DNA of 64,000 nucleotides, from assembly GCA_036362985.1 (NCBI GenBank), contig JAYGXS010000003.1, forward strand, positions 79,210,100 through 79,274,099, read 5' to 3'. Below the pieces are notes generated by a model. The model saw only the letters and a list, made by a program, of their open reading frames with translations, was not told the DNA's origin and did no database searches. This document shows positions 22,301-37,300 of this stretch, in pieces (positions within the stretch are counted from its first letter, which is position 1; the number at the start of each line of letters is the position of its first letter). A program made the position numbers and the translations under genes. This DNA is from Ligula intestinalis (Eukaryota > Platyhelminthes > Cestoda > Diphyllobothriidea > Diphyllobothriidae).

Positions 22301-25300
22301 AGTCGGCCGCAGGCACGAGGCCTCAGGACAGCCTACAAAGTTATGCTGGCATGTGGTTAGGCTTAGCTCCTAATAATGCCAACAGGAGGGAGTGGGATAG
22401 TATAACATAGGCAAAAAGCGATTCTCGAGAACTACAAGTCACAGCTTCAATGGGGATGGCACCGACGTGATCGCAATGGCTACTACGCGACAAGCGAGAG
22501 AATTCCTCGAAGCTTGGCACTCGAGCCCGGCTAGTATAAACAGACGCGTAGAGCTTTACTCCCACCATACCGGTTTTCGTGCATGGTCAGCTAATCTGGA
22601 CCCAGCTCGTGCTCGGTCAAGTAGAATTTCACTGACTCTGAACCAGCCCCCCTCCCCCGAACACGTGGCCCATAGTCCAAACGTTAACACCTCCCTCCTC
22701 ACACCAGCACAACCTACCGCCGTGGGAGTCACGTTACCATAACCCTCCCACCTAATCCCCCCCGTTCGTTGTAACCTCTGCCCCAAAACCTCTAGTGCGA
22801 CATTCCCAGCCCTCAATTTTCATTTAGTCTGACGAAGAACACGTGATACCTGTTCGAAAATTCACGAATACCACTCGATTTTCCGAAGATCTTTCTTTTC
22901 ACCTACAAGTCAGTTAAAGAACAAAATGCCCAATAAAACAAATTTTTGCAGGTCGTTATATGAATTTAATACTTAAAATACAAAGAGTTGCTTCCTGTAA
23001 CTATGATATACTAAACCTTGTAAACACGTTTAGTAGTTAGCTAATATATATTAAGCCCACATGACATATCCTTACCATCCATGCATATACTGATCTCCTC
23101 CCAGTAAGAAATCCGTTTCTGGGGCAGTTAACAAGCTCGCATATCTCGCGCTTTGTTACGGAGGCGGGAGCCCCCGGGTATTCACGGCAGTCGGCGAAAA
23201 GGGCCGCCCGGAGTACGTCATGCATACGCATACGCCGTGAGCCAAGAAAGCCAGACGACGACCCATATAGCAAGTGCAGTGGGCATAGTCAAGATTATTT
23301 CAGAATGTCTGGCAGCAAACCATACGCTAGGAATATTCTGGAAAGACCGAAGCCGTATAAATATGCCAGAGTGGACAAGCTAAGGGACTCCCACAGACCG
23401 GCAGAACACACAGAGCCGGACAGTCCCCCAAGCCCCACAGTCTTTGTGTGCGGTTGAATAAAATCATTGTCTATCAGGACCGCTCTCTTGCCTTCTTCTG
23501 CCTACTAGTCAGGGTCGAAATACTGGACCAAAACAACTGGCAATGCCGAATTAACTGGGCTATAACACGCTTATTTTCCCTTTTTAGCAATAATATTCCA
23601 GATTCAGTTCAGCTTGTCCGGCAGATTTGCACGTTTAGAAATTGAAAATGTTCGATTTTTTACTTGCTCAGAAACTAGCTGCTAACTTGAAGCAATTCCT
23701 TTGGAATGAGACACTATAGGATGAGTCCCAAGGGTGACATTAATAGTTGAACCGAAATCCATCAGCTCAATGTTACCTTTACATTTTCGGATCGAGTCTG
23801 AATACACTTTCTTCAGGCTAACGCATTTATGCGAAAACTAAAAGGCCGTGAACCTGGAGCACCCTCACATCACGGCCCACAGACACCTGTTAGCATTATC
23901 CAATCACGGCTTCCGTCCAGTTAGCGTGTGGAGAACGTGGACTGTTCGATCGATTTTTTCCTTTGCTTAAAACGCCAGTCCAGCGTGCTTTGAAGCCAAA
24001 CGGGTAACAGTGGGACCTTCTGAACAGAGCAAACAGATCCTGCAACAATGCCGGAGGAGAGTGGACCGGATTTTAAGCGCATGGGTATTTTCAAGGAGCT
24101 CGGCTATACCACCATCAACGATCCCTACACGGTGGTTCGTCCCGACAAACTATTCCGCACCCTCGTGAATGAACCCGGCATGCGGCCCATGGTTCTGGCC
24201 GGCGGGTTCTCAAAGACCAGGGCCGCCACTGAAGATGGCTACTTTGCACCCTTCGCCCGCATCTTTGAGGGTGAAGCGGGCACCAATATAATTCAACTAC
24301 GACGTGCTTGGAGGAAGGAGAATAACGCCAAGAAGTTGGGACCTGACTGGGTCTACTCCAGCCCAGCCAAGAAGCGTCTCGGTGTGGGTAGTCCCTTTGG
24401 CTGCTTCCAGGAAACCTATCCTGCCATGAGTCGAGAAGCCAAGAGGGTAGAGAAGGAGCCGGAGTTGCACAACTTCTACACCAATCCTGGCAAGAAGGGC
24501 ACTGGCTACGGATACCTGGACGTTACCATCAACCCCTACCCTCCGTGGATGGCCGGAGCATCAACAGTGGCCTCCCAGCACGAAAATATAATAAAATCCA
24601 TTGAGGAACACAAACAGCTCTCGCTAGGCAGACCCGTGTTTGTCAGTCAACAACACTCTAACGACGACTTCAACCCAGAAGCCTACAGTGGGGTGAACCC
24701 ACTGGCACCGGGCGGACCAGTGACGCACAAGTTTGGCAACTCCGCCGCCGACAAGTCACTCAACATTGGACCCACCTTCATACCCTCAAGTCCGGCCAAG
24801 TGGGACGGTGGTTGCAAGGACGGCTGTCTGTCCAAGTTCCCCGCCTACGTTGGGGACCCCTACATGGATCAGTACAGGCTCATGATGCAGAGGCTCAAGA
24901 AGACGCCAGAGGAGCAGCAGCTACGACCCTGGGTGCCACAGCCTCCCACTGCGGTTGAAATACCGACACCCTCGGTGGTTAACCGCAATATTGACCTGGC
25001 AATCAACGCAAAGACACGCAAGAAGCGTCTGCATGTGATGCCCTTCTGCAAAAAGAAGTAAATGCAAAGGCTAGGGGGTAGTTCCATCCACCTCCCCGCA
25101 CCTACCTATTTCCTGGCGGCGTGCCGGGTCCAGGATGATTGTGTGCCTGTCTGTGTGTGTACCTTACCCGATTAATTTTACAAGAATTTTATGATAGTCC
25201 GCAGAATGTCTGATTCCGCACAGAACCCGCCCTGTAAGTAGGCCTATGTTGCTAGCAAGTACATGCGTCCTAACGAGAATAATGTTCTAGCGTAAGGGGT

Positions 25301-28300
25301 CCATTCGCGCGAGGCTTGCGGCTCATATGAAGAAGGAGAAGATGGGAGGCTTGAAAACTCCTTGATGACCACTCATCGATCGATAACGGAAGTCACCCGT
25401 CCCACGTGTGTCCATATATCTCGATCTAAACTGTCAAGATGACGTGCTTGCGGCTCAATGGTTAGTGTTAGACTTCGGAGCACATGGTCGGGTTCGAGCC
25501 TCGGGTGGAACACCACGTTGAGTTGGATATGACTGGCAAATGGCCATTTACTGCTTTTTAATGCTGAATACCTGGGATCCAAGAAGGCCCACGGGAAATA
25601 ACAATTCCTACGACGCTGCCAGTGTGGACTTCGAGCCAAGAAGATAAATGCAACCTCTGCTAGAACCCAATCACACTTGACGCAGTGTGCGTTCGACGTA
25701 CAAATTAAGCAGCACCGTGCTACCTGACTAGTGGATCCTCGGAGCTTGTAGGCGTGGCATTGAATTATGGTTGCAAGACTCTCGTTAATGAACCCAAACT
25801 AGTTATTCCATTCTAAATTTTTGCGGTACTATTTTTGAAACGCTGAGAGAGAGAGATTGAACACGCAACTGCATGGTCAGGCACGATTGACACATGGGCA
25901 CGCTGATAGATTAAAAACTGATGCACCTATAGGGATCGCCAGATACTGGCAGCACTAGTCCCAGTTCGAAGAGCTCAGATTCGTATTGTGCCGATATTCG
26001 ACCGTAGTAAGGTACAGCCCAAGCACCCATCAAACATGTCCCCTTTCCTCACCCTCGGCCGCCAGACGTCACTTAAGACCACGGCTCCAGTGGAATGACG
26101 TGTGCTCCGAAGTCCAACTTCTTTCCATCTATTCTTAGTTCCTTTGTGTAAACAATAAACTATTCCTACCATTCTGGCCTCAACCCACTTCTTTTCCACT
26201 AAGAAACAATGGCCTGAAGATCGCAGTTGCAAGGGTTTAACTTACTTAGTCACCTGCGATGAGCCCGCAGCCAAGTCAGACCCGACGCCAAACCGACTAA
26301 ATGCGTTGCGTTGTCAGTATCTTGACTTTTAGATGCCCCGCATGTGTTGCATAATTCAGCATTCCTCTGTACATTGCGCGCGTATCTCTAATCATCTGCG
26401 CAGCCTATTCAATGCAAGCCCCAAAAGTGCCTGTGATTTGGCTGCAAAAAGCTACACAAATCTCAACATGAATGCCATGCAATGGCATCTTTCGCGAACA
26501 TAATTAAACACGAAAGGTGATCATTGCCGACACAGATGAGGGAAACTGGAATAGTCATCTCTGGCTTATTGGTCATCAACATCTGGTTATGCCCAGCCTC
26601 AGGTGTTAGTTCGACCATCGCAAGCGATTGTGTGCTCAGCTAGTGCACCAACGGCGACTCCAACCCGACACTTGTTGATCAGAAGTACAACGCTATAACC
26701 CACTACACCACGACCTTGTTGACTTGTCCGGTTCAATCGAAAATTTCCGGATGAACGCGAAGGAATGCTAGTATTTTCAGTACAATTCCAAACGAATGGT
26801 TACTGCAACCTTTTTGTAGTAAGAGCAACAAATACTGTTTAAATATAAATTCCATGCTTGCGTAAATGCACAGTTTGAAAGAAGTACAGTGCATAGTAAC
26901 TCTCCTTTGAAAGTAAGACTCACCGACGGCTCGATGCCAAGAGTTCCATCTTCTTGTCATTGAGCCTCTGACACATCTTAGTGGTACAGGCTATCATTCT
27001 TGACACTTCCTCAAGGCTTGTAGCATTGGCAATCGGCAGGGCGTTCGCTGCAGCACTAGTCGATGCCGACTGACCGCTTGTACGTTGCCACCAGGCCGGA
27101 AGTTCATCATCATGGAAACGCTGTATACTCTCCACTAACTGGCAGAACTCCTCCCATTGGCTGTTCAGCCCGTCAAGTTTTGCCTGCCAATAAAAAATAA
27201 ATTACGTACCGGTTTAGATGGTCTCTAGAAGCAGTCGTAGACACTCAAGAGTTGTAATTCATTTAATTTAAATAATTCGAACTACTGAAAAGCATCAGTA
27301 GCAATGACAATCTTCAAAACTTGTAAATTCAGAATAGTAATTTGACGGGGTTGCACAACGTTACTATTGTAGGGGATGCTGGTTTTCGGAGGGAAACTAG
27401 TGTATATTGTGGTAATCTCATTCAAGAAAAAGAGTTATCTGCATAGTGTACCACTTTTTATCGAATTGTGCTATTTGTAGAAAGTCAATTACTTTTCCAG
27501 AACGTATGAACGAAATATTCACCTAACTTCTAACTGCATCTTCTCAATTACCGTTTTAAAGAAAGTTATCATTCGATTTGTAATGGGATCCTTATTTGGC
27601 GGCTGATATAGCCTTAGGTTTGCCTACTGAGCATGGCCAATTTATGCAGCTACCGTATGCGTATAAAGGTTGCGTTTTACAAGATTTATTTAAAAAATGA
27701 AATTTTTCAGAATGCAAATTATAAGAAGCTAGTAAACATGCAATCCGATGTGTTGTGTTTCAGAAAACACAATGCGATATGATATGTTTGCAGTTTTCCA
27801 CGTCTGTTCTCAGTAAACTATTATCTGACCAAGCAGGATTTTCTTCTTTTATCCAAATGAACTGGCAAACGCTCTTCAAATGGATTGAAACTCCTTGCAG
27901 TAGCCCGGAGGAAAGGGAACACGAGAAACCATATTTTCGCGACCAATTTATGCGGGATATATATCCGAAGGTGTTAATGAGCTGATGCTTACGCGTTCGG
28001 CCTCGGGGGACCCCCACAGAAGCACCACCAAGAATATGGCACGCTCTGCTTTATATCAGGGACGTCTCAGAAGTGAATGGGTGCATCACTGCGGGACTAG
28101 GTGTTAGAATTGCACACCGACACAAAGATATTGTGTAAAACAGGCTAATGAAACTCAAGGACCGACTTAATCTCAAAGAGCAATCTGCGGTAATGTATTG
28201 CATCTCATACCTAAGCTGTCTTTATAATAAAACAGGTCAAAATGAACGCATGCTCGGATCGCGCATACATGAACATTAACAATTTGTGTGACATGCCGAC

Positions 28301-31300
28301 GAAATATTGTAAGTTGCTGCTAATAACTACAAAACGGGCCATGAGTTCAACGTCATAGCTGTTAAAAAACTCACCCACGCCGGCAACAAGATGAGTCTAC
28401 AACTGATCGAAACTTGATACATTGATGAAAAATCGATCAATCAATCGATGTATCGTTTTGGTGCCGGCGTAGAGAGACCTGCTTATTCACCTCCAGTCAT
28501 GCGTCAGGGTTAGGTGATTTCTTTACACTCCATATAATTTTCACTTATTTTTCGCTGATATTTTCTAGGACCATGAACACTTTTATGAATTTGAAATCTC
28601 AGTTCAATAAATCAACTGTCTCGATGCTCGAACAGCTTTCTTGACTCATGCAAATACCTGGCACGCGAACCCTCGCATTTATTCGTGAACTGAACTTGCT
28701 TTTTCGCCAAACGCCTGATTTTACCTTCAGCCTGAAGGTCACTCGGATTACCTAGAATTGTTCCCATTAAGGCTTACGAACCTAGGCTTTGGTATCCGGA
28801 AACAGGCGCTGGAACTTGACTGACTAATCTGTTGTAATCGAGTGTCCGCTATCGGGTTTGTACTCTTTTATTCTTTACTTATTTATGAATATTATTATTA
28901 TTAATGAATATTATGAATATTACAGAAACCCAACTCCGGTTCCATTCTGCGTTGAGTTTTGTGTTTGCCTGACATACCGAATCGTCACCTATAGAATGCC
29001 TAGCAGGTTATCGGTTTGGCCATCATCAAAACGTTATGGGCCGATTAAATGGGTTGTAGAATTAGCTGAGTGTCTCAGCGTAGGGAACGTTTTAACGTTT
29101 GTGCCCCTAAATGACAGTTTTTTTGTTTTTGAGCAATACGCCAACCTCCTCATAATATCTGCTACCTTCGTGTGGCTTACTTGTTTTGTCATAAACTTCC
29201 CACAAGCCACAATGCATACAACTCTGAGCCTTTTTAGTTTTTCTAAATTTTCATACTGCTCAGGTAGTAGACAGTATAAACTACGAACTGTGCTTCCTAA
29301 ATGGAGAATGCCTTGTCACTAGGGTGGTTTAAACAGCTGGGTGATTAGATCTACACCTGGAAGTTAGAGTGTGATGGTGTTGGAATAACCCAAGCTCACG
29401 TCCTGAACACATGATTTCGAGATGTGCGGGTTCCAAAACAAGAAGAAAGACTCTTACCTCTACCCTCTCTGCCGCCTTTACGGTTTGCTGATAGGTTGCA
29501 CAACGGGCCTGGTATCGCCGGAACAGCTCGAAGACGAACCAGCTCATGGGCGTCTTTGAGACAGACAGGGACTGCATCATCAGTTCATCCTGCGCTCGAC
29601 TCGCCTCTGGCAGTGCGTGAGCCTTGTAGGGACAATGCCAGCACTCAAGTTGGCTACGCTCCAGTCCGTGCAGAGCACAGTGTCCCAGCTGGTGGGCCAG
29701 GTTGTTGGCTCTGTCGACTAACGCCCGGCCCTCCCTCAGCGCCTCCTGCACGTGCGTCTTCTGGCGTTCAACCAGACCGTAGTCCACCAGGATGAGGAGG
29801 TCGTCAGCTCTTCTTGCACTGACGAGCGGCACTGCCTCCGCAGCGGTGGGGCTGCGTTCCATCGGGCGGGTTGCCTGACCAGGCGTCAGGTTTAGCATGA
29901 CTCTGCTATTCCAGTCATCAATCGCCTGAGTTTTCGTGCGGAACTCCTCGAAAAGGCGTTGGACGAAAAACACACCCTGCACATACTCCTAGAGAAATGA
30001 GAAATTAGAGATCGCATGGAGAGTAACTGGATAAATCCAACAGGAAGCTGCAGGACTCCATCATCTCAAAGAAAAGCGAACACCTTTGAGTTGAATGCTA
30101 GAGGCAAGCATTTCTTTTTAATATATCTTACGCATTCCAACAAAATATACTACGATAAGAAAGACGGGGCTTTTTAGACATACCTTCACGGATGACCGCA
30201 GGGTCTGGTAACGCTGGACCAGATCACCCACAGTCTTCTTTACCGCGACCGACTGGATCTGTTCCGCCAAATCCTGAATGGTCTGCATTTCAGTGTCCTT
30301 TGTGGCTAGCTGATTCGCTAGAGTCTGAAACAAGATAGGGTGCAATCTAGTTATTGAGGCGTAAGGAAAATACCTACGCACGTGATTATATCACTTGACA
30401 AAAGGGAGTAGCCATGTATGTTTAATCTTTCCGACTAACCGGTGGGTGCTCGCTTTTCATCTGCGAGTGTGTAAACGACTTCTTTTTGAAAATATCTGCA
30501 GTATCGATGCATTTATTAACTGCTGTATCACCAATAGGCAGCTCAAGGGTGTTTGCCCATCTTTCGCTTGATGAAACATTACTGAATTGGACTGAAAACA
30601 CGTGAGATGCAATACATATTCCATGAACATCGAAAACACGCAAAACGCCCATGTTTACTGCACAACCAGGCTGTGTTAGCTAGCTCGCTAAAAATGTGGT
30701 CTGTTAATGAGGGTTCTTAGGCCATCCTTCTTATGACAGAGCTCCTGTAGATTCAGGTAATATCAGAGATTTGTACAATGGCCTCTGGAATTCTCAAAAA
30801 CTTTTCTTTCAAGCATTTTTTCTAAGGGTTAATAACTATCGGATGCACAGTTCAAATCCACGAACACAAAGGGCGTGTTTATGAGTTTGAGGTACCCGCG
30901 CCATTCGCCAAGTAATCTCTACCACATTGTTGGCGATGACTGAGCAGGGTTCTGCAAGTAGGCAACAGATAAATATATCGATTAATAGCACTTTCAACCA
31001 AATTTCAATGAGCTCTCGGCATTTCTGGGTTCTGGCATAGGCAATTATCTTGGCGTCTGCAAAGTAAACTCGTGATTTTACTTTGAAGGTGAGGGCAGTC
31101 ATTCTTGATAATTCATTATTTAATCTTGTTGAGAAAGCCTGAACTTGCGTGTATAGGACCCGATAAATGCTGCGCAAGCCTACCATCACTTAAAACTAAA
31201 TCATGCGCATTGTGGTGGCACACATAGGAAGGGCGGCCTTGCGCCCGGTCTCCCTCGGTCTCTTTAAATCTGTTTTGACACCGGGTACAGAGGGATGAGG

Positions 31301-34300
31301 AAAGAGAGAGTGCGGTAGATGCTATGCAAGTCTACTACCACTGAAAAATAATTCACGTGCAAGTCACCATCCCTGCACTAACCTGTTGCGAAACGTACCG
31401 TGTCGTATACGACGCCCACAGTTTGCGCATTTTAAGCGCTGCAACAGCAACTCTGTCTAAACACACATGTATTTTGCTGTGGTTGGGTATCTTGTAGGTT
31501 ACTTTTCCTTTCATTACTTCGTATCCTTCTTGTCTCATTAAAACCGATCATTTTTGCGTTAGAGAGGCGCCAAAACTTGCTTTACCAGCGAAGCAAAGAA
31601 GGTTATCTAAAAAAATGCTAAGTGCAGAAACAAGTCCAGTTACTTAAACACTGTCCTAAAGCCGAGACAGAAAGGGAATGACTGGTACCTTCGTCTCCTC
31701 AACATGGGCTTGCCAGGCTGTCTCAATAGACCAGTCAGATCTCCCAGTTGCAGAGTAGGTCTCTGATTCCAGGAAGGAGTTCTCCATCTTAACCTCTATC
31801 GCCACAATCCAGGCTGAGAGGTTTGACTGAAGCTGTGCGATATGGCTAAGCTGGGAATGAACGGATTCAAATTCTTGAATTTTCTAAAAGTAAAAGTGGC
31901 AGCAGTTATGTGGTGAGTCTCGTAACTTAAGAAGAGATAGAGGAATTAGTCAGTAAGCATTTTTGACAAAACACAATACCGGGTTGGCGTTTAAAGCTTA
32001 TCTTTTATCCTCAGCCAGTCGTAGACCATTCATGTCAGATTTTGGGTTGAGCAGGTTTTAGTCCTGTCTCCAGAGTGCATTAGTTCACACCGCTCCTTGG
32101 TACTTCAAAATATTTTATTGAATGAAGTGCCGACAAAGAGAAGGCAGACTGTAATGGCCAATTCTGGCTTTTTAGCCGTTACCAGTCAGTCACAATCAAT
32201 CCCAGGTGTGAAGAACGTGGGATTCAAACGTGCAACACTAAAATTGCACCATGAGCTCGTTGTTTTTGTCCTTTGCGATCGGGAATATGCTGAATAGTTG
32301 GACGCCCACTGTTAGAAGGGCCAAACACTCGCGCCGTCCTCGAGGCAGGATAACAAAGAGGGAACACGCGAGACCGCCGCTGGCCAGGTTCTGAGGTCAC
32401 GTCTGACCAGGGCCACGAAAAGATGCATGCACGTGCTTGCGTCACTGAGGGCGTGACCGGTCACCCGAGGACACGCTGGCTAGAGGCATGACGGCTGCGT
32501 GTAGAAGCCACTCGTGGAGAGCCAATAGGGAGCAATGACTACTGGCCCTTAAATATGCTGCCATCGCTGAAGGCGGCCACTCTGTTGCTGGAGACGCTGT
32601 CAACGACCCAAGATTCTGCTGCTAGAGACACGGAACGCTGTTGGCCGAGACGACGACAGAAAACAAGCTGCTGACGGACACAGAAGGCAATCCGCTGGAC
32701 ACACACAGAAACACAGATAATGTACTAGTAGAACTGACAGTAAAGTAATATCAGCTATCCTATTCTGCTTTCTCTTCCTACCACGTAACTGGGGGATATT
32801 AACAGTGTTGACACAGGAGCACACAAGGTTATAACATTAGAAAGAGGAGAGATGTTCTCTGGGACCAATATTTTATTTGCCTGACGTTTCGGACTCTCGC
32901 TCGAGGCCATTGTCAAGAGATAATTAAATGTACAGCTCACTGTGTATTCAACTTAAATCTGCCGGGACTGACCTTCAGCTCTGCTATCGATTTGTTTTGC
33001 GCAACGCGAGATAGGCTTCAGGAAGATCGATAAACCTGTTAATTGAATCTGCGTGCGAGTGCCATGCCTCTTGCAAGAGGCGTGAGATTCGGTTGTCTGA
33101 CTGACCCAGTATTCGCACAATGGCCTCGAGTGAGAGTCCGAAACGTCAAGCAAATAAAATATTGGTCCCAGAGAACGTCTGTCTTCTTTCTAATGAATTA
33201 CCTGGTCCTCACATATTTTGGACTATTCAGAAGGTTATAACAGTGGCGACGCAGGTGATCAGTGCAAGCATAAGTTTATCACACTCACCGATTTGGTTAC
33301 GGAACATACTATTCCCGTTGTATCTTCTCTGAATCTACAAATTATAAGTTCATTGGGGTGGTCAGTAGTTATAAACATACTCGAAGGCGGGCTCTGGCGT
33401 TGTAGATAACTTAGCTTAACAGCCCATCTACACGCACCACACGCGACCTTGCCCCCACAAATTAGATTAGGTTTCCATAGATACAGAGAGCAGCCCAGAC
33501 GCAGGTTGACTGTTCTCGACTATACCGATGATATTGTTTTGGCGATCTATAGTCTACGTTGGCACGGGTGGACGAGGTCGCTAAATCAGTCGGTTCGTCC
33601 ATAAACGCTGAGAAGACCAAAATGTTATCATGCTGCATCCCTGCCCAAGAATAGGCCCCTTATCGAAATAATTAACTATCAACTTGATAAAGTATGCAGT
33701 TTCAAATACCTCGGCGCGAGCTTGCTGCCAAATGGACACAATAAGAATGTCATTGTCTCCTGAATTGATGTAGCTCGACGAGTTTTATCCAGTCTTCGAA
33801 AATGCCTATGGACCCGACGCGATACTTCGTTTACCACAAAGGTCGGCATGTACTGGACATTTTTGTCTGTTCTTCTCTATGGCTGCGAATGCTGGGCTAT
33901 GCGCATTTAAGATAAACAGAAACTGGAGGTATCTGACCACTACTGCTGAGGACCATCTTTTGAGTCAAATATACTGACGTATTCTCAAATGAGAGAGTCC
34001 GCACTTGCTGCAACAGCATTGCAAGAATATCCCACGCCATCCAAGAAAGAAAATGAGGTGGCTTGGACACGTTCTTCATCATTAACCTGACGAGCTCAGT
34101 GTTACCGCCCTCGATCCGCCACCGTTACCCAATTGGAGACGTCGAAGAGGGGGTCGGCTGGCTCTACTTAGTCCGTCAGGATATGGAAGTGGTTCTTAGG
34201 CCTTCAGTTTTCAGCCTCCGATGTTGGCAAAGAGAATGGTTTGAACCGTCCAGCTCTGTTGCCACGCATCGTTAAATGTTGGGAAGTACCCTATGAAACA

Positions 34301-37300
34301 TAATCGAGGCCGGCTAGATCAGTTGTGATCACAGCCGTAACAAGTACATTGAGTGCATGCGAGGGAGGGACAATACCCGAACTGATAAAAGGCACGGCAA
34401 AAAACCTGTGTAACGTCGAGTTTCAGAACCCTCCACTTCTCCTCCGTGATCGTGGCTTCTTCGGTCATCCAGCAAGCCGCTGGCTCATACCTGTTTGGAC
34501 TGCTGGCCTGTGATGCACTCGGGTATTCCAGCCCCGTCTCGCCGTGTCGGTCAGTTGCGCGTTCACTTCTGCAGAGGGCCGCGTAAGCCGCATTAACTGC
34601 CCTCAGTGCCCGCGAAGAGGCGGTGGCGGCCTTGTTCGTGGCTTCAACCAGGGTCTGTTGTTGTTCGACTCCAGCCAGCAACTCCTCTTCCAAGTTCTGA
34701 ATGAAAACCCGAAAAAGCGGTTGCTACTTACTAACATGTAGTAGTGCGACTTGTAGTAATTTACTGTTTAGACCATTGTCATTGAGGTATGAAGTGAAGA
34801 GTTCTTACTCAAATAACAAAGATAAAAGGCATGCATGCGACTGATACCTTGAGTTTGCAGAGGACATCTTCCACTTGCGCCAGGTTTTGAACAGAAGCGC
34901 TATTCACCTGGGTGAGTTCCATTTTCTGCTGTATCCACCGGTTGAAGTTCAGGTTCACTTGCATGAAGGTGAAGTGCTCGTTTGACGCAGTCTCTAGTTT
35001 TTGACCAAGTTCCTGCAGGGAAGAACATGCAAGTTTCAATTTGCTACAAAGCGACTTCTGGTGTATAATTCAGTCAATTAGAGGGGACATTTGATGAACC
35101 TAATATGATCTAACTGATACCTTAATTGAATAACTATTCCCCCTTCGACAGTGCGAGTTCGGGACTATGTAAACCTCAACGTTAAGTATTGCTCCTAGGG
35201 TGTGGGTCCTCGGTCATCTGCAACTAATCAGCAAACTGGTACAGTTTGATTGGCAAGGTTTTATTAAACTGAAATTTTTACATGAGGAGCCCTGTGTTGG
35301 AACGGATTAGGCTCGTTAACCGAGGTTCCACCCGTAACTCACTGATTGCAGTTTATCTGTATGGTCTAATTAAGGTAGTTGACCATAAACGAGTCCGGGA
35401 AGCAACGTCTTCTAAATGCTCACTACTGTCAATTACCAGAAACAGTGTAGTTTAGATTACCACTCAATATTTTAAGCTTTTATTTGTCTGACCTTGGTGG
35501 AAAAAGTCTGTAAAAACTCTTCAGCTCCTACTTCGCATGAAAAATCAAGTGAAAGGTCCCGGTTTGGTCAACCAAACATTTTGCTACGTTGGTCAACATT
35601 CACCTGTCGCCAATGGAACTCTCTCCACACAGCAGTAAGTATTTTAGGTAGAAAGCATTACCTGTAATCACAAGGTAGTCTGGAATTACCATTTATGGCT
35701 CATTAGCCGTCGTGAGCTAGCCAAACTGAATCTCAAGTTGTGCACCAAACCCGCGGCCTTTGACCAGGAGTCTAAGGCTTTAACCATTGAGTCACAACCT
35801 CGTTGTCTTGTCGGTTTACATCGGGAGGCATTGACATTCGTTGATTAACCTTCATTGATCACTGAACCGTTCATCGATCAGCGTTAATCCACGAATGCCA
35901 GCATTCCTTATCAAAAGTTCACGGGTTCGAGCCTCGGGTGGGAAAGCACTTAGGCTTAGGTATGATTGGCTGGTGACGGTTAAGTAATCAGAAGCTGGTC
36001 ATTCCCGGCAAATTCTATTTTACTACGTCTCTGGCAATCATAAATGTGAGCAGTGGGTGTCTAATCACTCATTAAAAATCTCCCCTTAACTAACTTACCT
36101 GATAGGTTCGCAGAAGGAGATCATGATGTCGACTAATCTCATTGAACTGGATCGCTTCTTCTCCGTTGGAAAACTCTAGTCCCATGCTTTCGAGTAGTTT
36201 CTTCAGATAGGTCAGCTGCGGCGTACGCGCTTGCAGATCGTCAAAGAAGAACTGAAAGGAATATAAGGAATCCTTAACAAGGAGAAGTTCCGCTTTTTCA
36301 ATCAAACTACTAAGTCATTAAAGTAGGCAGATAAAATTTAGCCTATGAAAGCAAATATGTAAAATGTGTGTTTGACTCTAAGAGACGGCCCAAGTAGGGT
36401 AGTTATATTAATTATCCTCCAAAATAATTCAGTTACGCCAGGATGCCGGTTTGTGAAAGATCTTCTTGTCAGTCACCTGCATAAACTACGCTCTGTACAA
36501 GGCAAACATTCAAGTAGTGCGAAATTTAGCATTGCATTTTCACTGCTCTTGAAAATTAAAATATATTTGACAGAAGACAGGCAAAAATATTATTTCTTGT
36601 TTTAGCTTAGCAGCGATTTACGTCTTTTTCTTCATAATATTCTACAAGTCGCTTTGCAACTGCCCATGAAGGCTTTAGAGTGAGCTCCAAGCCATTTTTT
36701 CTTAGCCAACTCGGTTAGCACCCTAGTATCATACAAAGGCGTCCTCAGGAACAGGAGCGAAGGAGGCTGTGTAAGTATTCAGCTTGCCTGCCTTACTCGG
36801 TTCCTACATAAATCCACCAATATAAACCGCGACAGAAACAAGGCTCAGCAAACCAACATAAACGTACCTTCAGTTCCGGCAGGAAATTGTCCAGGTTCCG
36901 CGGCAAGCTACAAACCTCTCCCAGATCCAGCCGAAGTCCAGGCGAGGAGCGTTCAGGTGAGGCTTGCCGGCTGAAAGCAGATGGCGAGACGTTGCCGGCG
37001 CCTGTGGCGGCGGAGTGCGCACGAACGCGAGCACTGACCTGCCCCCCCTCGGATCGAAGGCCCTCCAGCATGCAACGAAGGCGTGCTACCGCGTCGGAGA
37101 ACCAGAACTCTGCTTGGCAGGCCAGTGCCCTGAATTCAGTACGCATTTTTTGTCGGCTGCTGAGACGCCTACGACTGTCCGCAAGGCTATCGAGGAAGAG
37201 GGAGATTTCCTGTTGCACAGCGTCCACTTCACGGCTGGCTGTCTGGAGAAGCGTTTCTGTGGCAGGGCCAGTGGGTCGTTTGAGCAGGGCCAGGGCGTTT

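Larger units (their letters stand above)
35013..36098. other. Intron with two SINE-like units
   Basis: Apart from the SINE copies at 35680-35830 (minus) and 35925-36010 (plus), no feature is recognised. Confidence 0.45.

Noticed and set aside
28858..29322. 154-codon plus-strand frame with hydrophobic stretches
   Set aside because: It starts in an AT-rich repeat (ATTATTATT) and shows no recognisable motif. The hydrophobicity follows from T-rich codons.
34490..34696. Stronger donor AACAG|GTATGAG ending the exon at 34491
   Set aside because: It would leave phase 2 while the next exon must enter in phase 0. The frame continues open to a phase-0 donor at 34406, with helix-like sequence.
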